Of a stretch of 64,000 bases of DNA, positions 27,364 through 34,146 are shown in pieces. Location: positions 22,010 through 86,009 of the forward strand of contig JBBIGV010000005.1 of the NCBI GenBank assembly GCA_037447335.1, written 5' to 3'. The DNA is from JBBIGV01 sp037447335. GTDB lineage: Bacteria > Bacteroidota > Ignavibacteria > Ignavibacteriales > Ignavibacteriaceae. A model generated the notes under the pieces. It saw only the letters and a list, made by a program, of their open reading frames with translations. It had not been told where the DNA came from and did no database searches. The position numbers and the translations under genes are program-made. Within the stretch, counting starts at the first letter, position 1, and every line of letters begins with the position of its first letter.

Positions 27364-27483
27364 TGAGGCTGACCAAAATGTAGCACAGATTACTAATCTG
27401 TGCTACGATGAATTTGAATTTAATCTGAAATCAGACATATAAATTCAGAGTTGTTTGCAAAATTTACTTTTTGGTCAGCCTCA
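27364..27483. mobile_element. 120-bp MITE-like element with 15-bp terminal inverted repeats
   Basis: The ends TGAGGCTGACCAAAA and TTTTGGTCAGCCTCA are perfect inverted repeats, and the match extends to 18 of 19 bases. The interior has no coding potential but contains a near-perfect palindrome at 27380-27406, with 13-bp arms GTAGCACAGATTA and TAATCTGTGCTAC around one base. TGAGGCTG-like ends occur in several insertion-sequence families, so this is probably a non-autonomous derivative. I could not find a clear target-site duplication. Confidence 0.75.
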
Positions 27484-27501
27484 ACTTTATTCTCGAAAAA
27501 A

Positions 27502-27553
27502 TCAATCTATACAAAAACATTTTTTATTAGTGCAGAGGTTAATGAACTCATCC
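27502..27553 (+). repeat. Direct repeat flanking the toxin-antitoxin pair (left copy)
   Basis: A 52-bp sequence containing AAAAACATTTTTTATTA and later AACTCATCC. The same order of blocks occurs at 28363-28415 with about 85% identity and one indel. The two copies lie either side of the toxin-antitoxin genes. Confidence 0.65.
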
Positions 27554-27657
27554 TCAAAACAAGTCCGCCTTTTATCGAGAAGATTGACAGAAATCCTTAC
27601 TGAATTTTCAGTTAAACATTTATTTACTATCTTTCAAATAAAAATTTCCGGATTAAA

Positions 27658-27903
27658 ATGAAAAAACCACTTATTACATTACCTGCACATTTTGATGGCA
27701 AATCAATAATTCTGGATATTCCATTTGAATTGCAGCCTACAGATAAATTACTTGTTACTATCCTTAAATCTGAATCTGAGTCAGATGAAAGAAAAGATTG
27801 GATTGATTCATCATTATCTCAATTAAACAAAGCTTACTCTGAAAATGAACCTGAATACTTTCTTTCAATGATTAAAGAACCTAACCCGGAATATAAAAAA
27901 TGA
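27658..27903 (+). CDS. Putative antitoxin of a PemK/MazF-type module
   Basis: An 81-residue acidic protein immediately upstream of a MazF-like toxin, overlapping its start by 4 bp (ATGA). The N-terminal part (PLITLPAHFDGKSIILDIPFELQPTDKLLVTIL) looks like a small beta-rich domain seen in antitoxins of this type. The C-terminal part (KDWIDSSLSQLNKAYSENEPEY) is helical and would bind and block the toxin. Assignment rests mainly on the gene pair. Such antitoxins normally also repress their own promoter; no operator was identified here. Confidence 0.7.
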   Translation: MKKPLITLPAHFDGKSIILDIPFELQPTDKLLVTILKSESESDERKDWIDSSLSQLNKAYSENEPEYFLSMIKEPNPEYKK

Positions 27904-28245
27904 AAGAAGGGGATGTTGTTCTTGCTGCTCTACCTCAATTGGTTGGTAAAACAAAATTAAGACCGGTATTGCTACTCCGGCAGCTTCTTCCACCCTACAA
28001 TGATTTTCTGGTTTGTGGTATAAGCACTCAAGCTCACCAATTAATTAAAAAACTTCGACGAACTGATTTCAGAAAAAGATACTGATTTTAAGGACAGCGG
28101 TATAATTAAGGAATCTGTTATTCGATTAAGCTTTCTGGCAGTTGCGCCAAGCAAGTTGGTTGCAGGAAAGATTGGCAGGATATCGGAAACTCGTCATAAG
28201 ACATTGCTGAAGAGATTGAGCGATTATCTTGTTAAGAATATTTAA
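27900..28245 (+). pseudogene. PemK/MazF-type toxin, frameshifted
   Basis: A toxin gene of the PemK/MazF endoribonuclease family, which in known members cuts cellular mRNA. The first part (MKEGDVVLAALPQLVGKTKLRPVLLLRQL, then PPYNDFLVCGIST) is a good match. At a run of six A (28047-28052) the frame shifts: the zero frame stops at 28085, while the +1 frame continues with FDELISEKDTDFKDSGIIKE, VIRLSFLAVAP and KIGRISETRHKTLL to a stop at 28245. Five A would restore one 114-residue protein. It may be a real inactivation, phase variation at the A-run, or a sequence error. Confidence 0.75.
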
Positions 28246-28267
28246 CTAATTTCAAGTCATTCCAAGG

Positions 28268-28291
28268 CTGTCAGGAACCATTTCCTGACAG
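28268..28291. repeat. Hairpin, 10-bp perfect stem
   Basis: CTGTCAGGAA and TTCCTGACAG surround a 4-base loop, 23 bp after the toxin stop. No U-run follows on either strand. The GGAACCATTT segment inside it is also complementary to AAATGGTTCC at 28321-28330, so an alternative fold is possible. Confidence 0.65.
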
Positions 28292-28362
28292 AAGTTAAGA
28301 CTACCAATGCAAAGTCACGAAAATGGTTCCCCAAAGGGGCAGGCGTGACTCCCAAATGAAAC

Positions 28363-28415
28363 TCAATACATATAAAAACATTTTTTATTATTACAGGGGG
28401 TTAACAAACTCATCC
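28363..28415 (+). repeat. Direct repeat flanking the toxin-antitoxin pair (right copy)
   Basis: This copy shares the AAAAACATTTTTTATTA block and the AACTCATCC ending with the left copy at 27502-27553, in the same orientation and 861 bp away. Confidence 0.65.
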
Positions 28416-28453
28416 CTACAAATGTGTTCTATGGACTATTGAATTTTATATGA

Positions 28454-28470
28454 AAGTTCCGTAGGAACTT
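28454..28470. repeat. Palindromic repeat, AAGTTCC type
   Basis: AAGTTCC and GGAACTT arms flank GTA. The core layout (arms around a GTA-like centre) resembles the AACCCC/GGGGTT palindromes nearby, suggesting a related class of intergenic repeat. Confidence 0.55.
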
Positions 28471-28506
28471 AATATTTGTAGTAAAGAATACCCAGCAAAC
28501 GTATAA

Positions 28507-28523
28507 GAACCCAGTAGGGGTTC
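28507..28523. repeat. Palindromic repeat, AACCCC type (copy 3)
   Basis: GAACCC and GGGGTTC arms around AGTA. Flanking bases (TATAAGAACC and GGTTCAATAA) match copy 1 at 27192-27208 almost exactly. Confidence 0.55.
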
Positions 28524-28596
28524 AATAATTAGATGATACATTAATGGGATTTGTTGGTTAGGGAGCACATCCCAATCCGGAAGTTAGGTGCCTGGT

Positions 28597-28998
28597 TTAA
28601 TTAAACCGTGCTGCTCCTTTAATAAGTCTCGCCTTGATCAAACCATAAAAAGAATACTTACCGGAGTATTTCCACCCAAGATGAACCCCGCAGCGGCTGC
28701 ACAGTGCAAAACACCATGCATGTTCTTTAAACCATGTAAAATCAGCAGTTGGTATCCCCTGCTCGCAACAGCCGTCTGCAGTTTTAAAAGTGATTATATT
28801 AAAGATATACCCGTCCGGGTTGGTGAACTGAAACTCACTTTGATTCTCATAAAAAAACCTTTCTTTATCTTCAGTAATTTTGTTATTACACATCAGACAC
28901 AGCCAGTCATCCGGCTTAAGTTCCGGTTTCACCTCAACATCCTGCAGCGATTCTGAACTTGTTTCTTTAAGCTGATTATAAGTTTTTTTCAAATTCAT
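28597..28998 (-). CDS. CULT-domain protein (bacterial cereblon-like)
   Basis: A 133-residue protein made almost wholly of a CULT domain, the beta-tent fold that forms the thalidomide-binding part of human cereblon and is also found as single-domain bacterial proteins. Zinc ligands are present as two CxxC pairs, Cys34/Cys37 (WLCLMCNNKI) and Cys100/Cys103 (FALCSRCGVHLGW). The three tryptophans that build the aromatic cage are Trp89 (FTWF), Trp95 (EHAW) and Trp109 (GWKY), followed by Tyr111. The segment NPDGYIFNIITFKTADGC is also typical. The natural ligand of bacterial members is unknown. The gene stands alone in a repeat-rich patch next to the copper island. Confidence 0.85.
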   Translation of the reverse strand: MNLKKTYNQLKETSSESLQDVEVKPELKPDDWLCLMCNNKITEDKERFFYENQSEFQFTNPDGYIFNIITFKTADGCCEQGIPTADFTWFKEHAWCFALCSRCGVHLGWKYSGKYSFYGLIKARLIKGAARFN

Positions 28999-29242
28999 TT
29001 CTCTCAGTTTGGAATTTCTTTACAGACAAAAAATATTAAAAAACTTATTAAGATTCCCTTGAATTTTCAGGTGATGCGGTTGCGAAGAAGATTTCATTCA
29101 GATTCAGTGTCTGTTAAAGATATTTGACGGTTTAGCCTTAATAAGTTGAATTATGTGTAAAACAAATCAGAAATTTTATAATAATTCCCTTTTCATTATC
29201 ATTGCAACTAAGCAAGCATTTTTATATGTTTGACACCGTAAG

Positions 29243-29656
29243 ATGACGAAAAAAGTATTCATATTAACTTTTATGTTTGTATTCCTGGTTTCCACAACCG
29301 GAATGCCGCTTATCATCCATTATTGCAAAATGATGGAAACAGCATCTTTACAAGCCTGTGAAATGCACTCAAAGGAAACTAAAAAATCATCCTGCTGCGA
29401 AGAAGAAGATATTCAGAACTTATACTATTCAAAAATGATTGATGAGTGCTGCAGTGATGTTGTTGTTGATCATTCAGTTAAAGAAACTTTTATTTCTTCT
29501 AAAAGCGAATCCAATTTACCCTTAAATCTTTATACCTTTATACACATTGATATTTATTTAACTTCAAATCATCAAATATATTTTAAAGTTGATACTTCTC
29601 CCCCGCTTCTCCTAAGCAATAAAATCTATCTTATTAACTCCGTATTTCTTATTTAA
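29243..29656 (+). CDS. HYC_CC_PP-type secreted protein
   Basis: A 137-residue protein with an N-terminal hydrophobic signal or anchor (residues 5-24) and an ordered set of short motifs: His-Tyr-Cys at 26-28 (IIHYCKMM), Cys39, Cys-Cys at 51-52 (SSCCEEE), Cys-Cys at 69-70 (DECCSD) and Pro-Pro in the C-terminal TSPPLLL. This HYC, CC, PP order defines a small Bacteroidota family of unknown function often found near metal transport genes. It is the first gene of the copper island, 159 bp before the HMA protein. Metal binding by Cys/His is likely but inferred. Confidence 0.7.
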   Translation: MTKKVFILTFMFVFLVSTTGMPLIIHYCKMMETASLQACEMHSKETKKSSCCEEEDIQNLYYSKMIDECCSDVVVDHSVKETFISSKSESNLPLNLYTFIHIDIYLTSNHQIYFKVDTSPPLLLSNKIYLINSVFLI

Positions 29657-29815
29657 TACCCCACTTGCCTAAGGTGTAAAGTAAGGAAAATCCTTATACT
29701 CTCTACCTTTATACCTCTATACCCGTTTGCAAAATTTTAACTCTGATCGAAAAATTTCGTTCGTTGTTTAAAATAAATAATCAGTTACTTAACAATAAAT
29801 AGAAAGGAAAAAATC

Positions 29816-30193
29816 ATGAAAACATTAATGTTCATATTAGCATTTGCATTTATTCAGTTAACCGGCTTTGCTCAGTCAGAAAAAACAATGAAGACAGAAA
29901 AAGTCGAGTTCAAAGTTTATGGTAACTGCGGAATGTGCAAAAGCAGGATAGAAAAAGCTCTTAAAGTTGATGGTGTTGAATCAGCAAAGTGGGATGCTAA
30001 AAATGATATGGTAAAGGTTGTCTTTCATCCCGATAAAATAAAAGAAGACAAGCTCCATCAATTAGTTTCTGCAGTTGGACACGATACTGAGAAAGTTCTT
30101 GCTAAGGATGAAACTTATGACAAGCTGCATGGCTGCTGTAAGTATGAAAGAGCAGAGACGAAAGACAAAGACAAAGAAAATCATAAACACTAA
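29816..30193 (+). CDS. Periplasmic heavy-metal-associated (HMA) domain protein
   Basis: A 125-residue protein with a signal peptide (LMFILAFAFIQLTGFAQ) and one HMA domain of the copper-chaperone fold (about 27-97). The metal site is Cys38/Cys41 in GNCGMCKSRIEKAL, followed by VDGVESAKWDAKNDMVKVVF. A tail after residue 100 adds GCCKY and ends in HKH, further possible ligands. It probably binds Cu(I) in the periplasm and delivers it to the CusA pump 128 bp downstream. AAAGGA precedes the ATG. The copper assignment is by family and context. Confidence 0.88.
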   Translation: MKTLMFILAFAFIQLTGFAQSEKTMKTEKVEFKVYGNCGMCKSRIEKALKVDGVESAKWDAKNDMVKVVFHPDKIKEDKLHQLVSAVGHDTEKVLAKDETYDKLHGCCKYERAETKDKDKENHKH

Positions 30194-30195
30194 AT

Positions 30196-30300
30196 AATGA
30201 TTGGATGAATGGTTGAATGCCTGCCTCCGGTAAGGCAGGGCTGAATGTATAATAGTATTCATTCCATTCATCCATTCAATCATTCAATCATTCAAACGAT
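30196..30300. repeat. Palindromic GAATGATT-type repeat element (copy 1)
   Basis: Left arm AATGATTGGATGAATGG and right arm CCATTCATCCATTCAATC are imperfect inverted repeats built from ATTCAATC-like units. Between them sit a central hairpin (CCTGCCT at 30220-30226 with AGGCAGG at 30233-30239) and the segment GCTGAATG. It lies just upstream of cusA. A second copy of the same plan lies inside the 5' end of the TolC gene. Confidence 0.65.
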
Positions 30301-30321
30301 TAGTAATGCAGGCTATAGTTT

Positions 30322-33300
30322 ATGTTAAACTCAATCATAAAATACTTTCTTGAGAACAAGCTCGTTGTGGTGCTTCTGTTATTACTGTTTGTCGGTTGGG
30401 GTATTGCAACTGCACCATTCAACTGGAATATAGATTTTCTGCCACGTGATCCTGTTCCCGTTGATGCAATTCCTGACTTAGGTGAAAACCAGCAGATAGT
30501 TTTTACTGAATGGATGGGCAGAAGTCCGCAGGATGTTGAAGACCAGATTACTTACCCGCTTACTACTTCTCTTCTCGGGTTGCCCGGTGTAAAAAGTATC
30601 CGCAGCACTTCTATGTTCGGGTTCTCAAGTATTTATATCATCTTCGATGAAAGTGTTGAATACTACTGGAGCAGAACCCGTGTTCTTGAAAAACTTAATT
30701 CCCTTTCTCCGGATTTGCTTCCACCTGGTGTGTCACCGCAATTAGGACCTGATGCAACCGCACTCGGACAAATTTTCTGGTATACTCTCGAAGGTCGCGA
30801 TGAAAATGGTAATCCTGCAGGTGGATGGGATCCTCACGAGCTAAGAACCATCCAGGATTTTTATGTCCGCTATGCATTAACTGCTGCCGAAGGTGTTTCT
30901 GAAGTTGCTTCTATAGGCGGATTCATTAAAGAATACCAGGTTGATCTCGATCCGGTTGCAATGAAAGCTCATAACGTAAGTATGATGCAGGTAATGGAAG
31001 CAGTTCGACAAAGTAATCTTGATGTCGGTGCAAATACAGTTGAATTAAATCTTGTTGAATATTATGTGCGTGGATTGGGTTATGTCAAATCACTGAATGA
31101 TATTGAACAGGCAGTTGTTAAAGTTACTGATAATATTCCGATTCGAATCCGTGATATTGCAAGAGTGAATATTGGTCCTGCACCACGCGGTCACAGCGGA
31201 TTTCTTGACAAGGGCGGTGTTGAAGCTGTCGGCGGAGTAGTTGTTGCCCGTTATGGTGATAATCCTCTCAAAGTCATCCAGGAAGTAAAGGAAAAGATTA
31301 AAGAAATTTCTCCGGGACTTCCTTCAAAAAAATTATCTGACGGAACTGTATCAAAAGTTACAATAGTTCCTTTCTACGACCGCACACAATTAATCTATGA
31401 AACTCTCGGCACTTTATATGAAGCAATCAGCTTACAGATTCTTATTACAATTATTGTAATCATTGTAATGGTAATGCATATGCGTGCATCGCTGATGATA
31501 TCTGCTCTACTTCCGCTTGCAGTACTAATGACATTCATCATGATGAAGTATTTTAATGTGGATGCAAACATAGTAGCTCTTTCCGGTATTGCAATTGCAA
31601 TCGGAACTATGGTTGACCTTGGAATCATTCTTAATGAAAATATTCTACGCCATAAGGAAGAAGCGCCTGAAGGTCAGTCATTGCTCACTACTGTTTACAA
31701 TGCTTCAACAGAAGTTGCAACTGCAATACTTACGGCAGTATCAACAACAATTGTAAGCTTTTTGCCAGTATTCACTTTACAGGAAGCGGAAGGAAAACTT
31801 TTTGGTCCGCTGGCTTATACAAAAACATTTGCATTAGTTGCGGCACTGCTTATCACGCTTTTAATGATGCCTGCGTTTTCTCATTGGCTGTTTTCTCTTA
31901 AAGCAAATAAAAAGAATTACAGTTTATACTTAAACATTTTATTAATTGTCTTTGGATTTGCTGCTTTATGGTGGATTGTCTGGGGTGGTATTGTTCTCAT
32001 CCTGCTTGGAATAAATAAGCTGATTAATCATTACTACAAAAATGATGAAGCACCCGGAACGCCGCTTAAAATTCAGGATGAACGGCTTCTGTCATTTCTT
32101 AAATCAACAGCAAAACATAATGACACTATAACCATTTTAATTATAACTGCTGCGGTTTCCTGGCTCCTTGCCGGTGAATGGCTTCCACTCGGAGTTGAGA
32201 ACAGTCTAATACTGAACTTCCTGTTTATAATTTTTATTATCGCACTTGTGCTAGGCGTATTCAAGGTATTTATAAAATTTTATCCGCAGATACTTCACTG
32301 GTGTATAGATAACAAAAAATTGTTCCTTACAATACCCGTTTTCATAATTCTCATTGGATTGAATATCTGGCTGGGCTTCGATAAAATTTTCGGATTTGTT
32401 CCGAAAAGCTTTGATGCTATTGGTTTAAACATCCGAACTGCCTCAATGTGGAGCGGACTTGCACATACTTTCCCCGGAATGGGAAAAGAGTTTATGCCCT
32501 CACTTGATGAAGGATCTTTTCTTCTGATGCCAACTTCAATGCCGCATTCAGGTGTTGAAGCAAATTTACGATATGTGCAACAGCTCGATATGCGGGTGCA
32601 GGCAATTCCGGAAGTTCATACCGTTGTTGGAAAAGCAGGAAGAGTCGAAAGCGCTCTAGATCCCGCTCCTGTTTCTATGTTTGAAAATATTATCCTTTAC
32701 AAGACCGAATATATAACTGATGAGAATGGTTATCCCGTTCGTTTTAAAACTGACAGCAACGGAAATTTTGTAAGAGATGAAAAAGGAAATATTATTCCCG
32801 ATGGAAGAGGAAAATATTTCAGGCAGTGGCGTGACCATATAAGAAGCCCGCAGGATATTTGGGATGAAATAGTTAAAGCAACCAACAATATTCCCGGCGT
32901 TACTTCTGCACCAAAGTTGCAGCCGATTGAAACACGTTTGGTAATGCTTCAAACAGGAATGCGTGCACCAATGGGTATAAAAGTGTTCGGACCCGATCAG
33001 AAAACAATTGAAGAATTCAGCTTAAAGTTAGAGCAGTTGTTGAAGGAAGTTCCTTCTGTTAAAGGTGAAGCAGTTTTTGCAGACCGAAGTCTTGGCAAGC
33101 CATATCTTGAAATTGATCTTGACCGGAATGCAATGGCTCGTTACGGATTGAACATCGGTGAAGTTCAAATGTATATTGAAACTGCAATCGGCGGAATGCC
33201 TCTTACAACCACAGTTGAAGGACGTGAGCGTTTTAACATACGTGCACGTTATGCACGTGAATGGCGTGATGATCCTGAAATGATGAAACGCATTCTTATT

Positions 33301-34146
33301 CCAACTCCAACAGGACAGCAGATTCCTCTCGGTGAAATTGCAGAAATTAATTTCAGACAGGGACCTGCAATGATACGCGGTGAGAATACTTTTCTGGTCG
33401 GATATGTCCTTCTTGATAAAAGAGAAGGTTTTGCCGAAGTGTCAGTTGTCGAAGATGCTCAACGTTTTCTTGAAGAAAAAATTTCATCCGGTGAATTAGT
33501 CGTACCCGCAGGGGTGAGCTATAAATTTTCCGGCAGTTATGAAAACCAGTTAAGGGCAGAGACAAGATTATCGCTCATCATACCTATTGTTCTTGCTGTG
33601 ATCTTTCTTATTCTATACTTCCAGTTCCGTTCTGTAAGCACGTCATTTATGATTTTTACGGCGATAGCACTTGCATTTGCCGGCGGATTCATGATGCTGT
33701 GGCTGTATGGACAAAACTGGTTTATGGATTTTTCGATCTTCGGAACGAATATGCGTGAATTATTCCAGATGAGAACTTTCAATCTTAGCGTTGCAGTATG
33801 GGTTGGATTTATTGCATTATTCGGTATCGCAACCGATGACGGAGTAGTAATTGCAACTTATCTGAAGCAAAGTTTTAAAAAACATCAGCCTGAAAATTTA
33901 GATGAAGTGCGCAAAGCAGTTTTGGAAGCGGGAATAAAAAGAGTACGTCCCTGTCTGATGACGACAGCAACAACTCTGCTTGCATTGCTTCCTGTGTTAA
34001 CTTCAAGCGGCAGAGGTTCAGATATAATGATACCGATGGCTATCCCGGCATTCGGCGGAATGACAATAGCATTAATTACTCTGTTTATTGTTCCGGTCCT
34101 GTATAGCTGGAGAGAAGAATATTTAATAAAGAAGAGTCAGCAATGA
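30322..34146 (+). CDS. cusA: CusA/CzcA-type heavy-metal RND efflux pump
   Basis: A 1,274-residue inner-membrane RND pump that drives metal ions, here probably copper, through a TolC channel using protons. Seen: the DFLPRDPVPVDAIPDLGENQQIV start, NPLKVIQEVKEKI, the membrane motif GIAIAIGTMVDLGIILNEN with proton-relay Asp432, FMPSLDEGSFLLMPTSMP, and a late GIATDDGVVIATYL. It is some 200 residues longer than E. coli CusA. One extra stretch (about 533-690) adds hydrophobic helices between the two halves; another (about 794-832) adds a Gly/Asp-rich periplasmic loop. Its stop overlaps the TolC start (ATGA), giving coupled translation. Confidence 0.94.
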   Translation: MLNSIIKYFLENKLVVVLLLLLFVGWGIATAPFNWNIDFLPRDPVPVDAIPDLGENQQIVFTEWMGRSPQDVEDQITYPLTTSLLGLPGVKSIRSTSMFGFSSIYIIFDESVEYYWSRTRVLEKLNSLSPDLLPPGVSPQLGPDATALGQIFWYTLEGRDENGNPAGGWDPHELRTIQDFYVRYALTAAEGVSEVASIGGFIKEYQVDLDPVAMKAHNVSMMQVMEAVRQSNLDVGANTVELNLVEYYVRGLGYVKSLNDIEQAVVKVTDNIPIRIRDIARVNIGPAPRGHSGFLDKGGVEAVGGVVVARYGDNPLKVIQEVKEKIKEISPGLPSKKLSDGTVSKVTIVPFYDRTQLIYETLGTLYEAISLQILITIIVIIVMVMHMRASLMISALLPLAVLMTFIMMKYFNVDANIVALSGIAIAIGTMVDLGIILNENILRHKEEAPEGQSLLTTVYNASTEVATAILTAVSTTIVSFLPVFTLQEAEGKLFGPLAYTKTFALVAALLITLLMMPAFSHWLFSLKANKKNYSLYLNILLIVFGFAALWWIVWGGIVLILLGINKLINHYYKNDEAPGTPLKIQDERLLSFLKSTAKHNDTITILIITAAVSWLLAGEWLPLGVENSLILNFLFIIFIIALVLGVFKVFIKFYPQILHWCIDNKKLFLTIPVFIILIGLNIWLGFDKIFGFVPKSFDAIGLNIRTASMWSGLAHTFPGMGKEFMPSLDEGSFLLMPTSMPHSGVEANLRYVQQLDMRVQAIPEVHTVVGKAGRVESALDPAPVSMFENIILYKTEYITDENGYPVRFKTDSNGNFVRDEKGNIIPDGRGKYFRQWRDHIRSPQDIWDEIVKATNNIPGVTSAPKLQPIETRLVMLQTGMRAPMGIKVFGPDQKTIEEFSLKLEQLLKEVPSVKGEAVFADRSLGKPYLEIDLDRNAMARYGLNIGEVQMYIETAIGGMPLTTTVEGRERFNIRARYAREWRDDPEMMKRILIPTPTGQQIPLGEIAEINFRQGPAMIRGENTFLVGYVLLDKREGFAEVSVVEDAQRFLEEKISSGELVVPAGVSYKFSGSYENQLRAETRLSLIIPIVLAVIFLILYFQFRSVSTSFMIFTAIALAFAGGFMMLWLYGQNWFMDFSIFGTNMRELFQMRTFNLSVAVWVGFIALFGIATDDGVVIATYLKQSFKKHQPENLDEVRKAVLEAGIKRVRPCLMTTATTLLALLPVLTSSGRGSDIMIPMAIPAFGGMTIALITLFIVPVLYSWREEYLIKKSQQ

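Larger units (their letters stand above)
26511..27657. other. 1.1-kb repeat-rich intergenic region
   Basis: No intact gene is visible between the holin-like protein and the toxin-antitoxin pair. The region holds, in order, a heptamer tandem repeat, a strong hairpin terminator, a relic of a sorting-tail protein gene, palindromes of the AACCCC/GGGGTT type, a MITE-like element and the left copy of a direct repeat. These are listed separately. Confidence 0.8.
28246..28596. other. Intergenic region with palindromic repeats
   Basis: No gene is visible between the toxin and the CULT protein. The region contains a 10-bp-stem hairpin, the right copy of the direct repeat, an AAGTTCC palindrome and an AACCCC-type palindrome, all listed separately. 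Confidence 0.8.

Noticed and set aside
27179..27376. 65-codon leftward open frame in the intergenic region
   Set aside because: It is made of the palindromic repeats and has no ribosome site or protein match.
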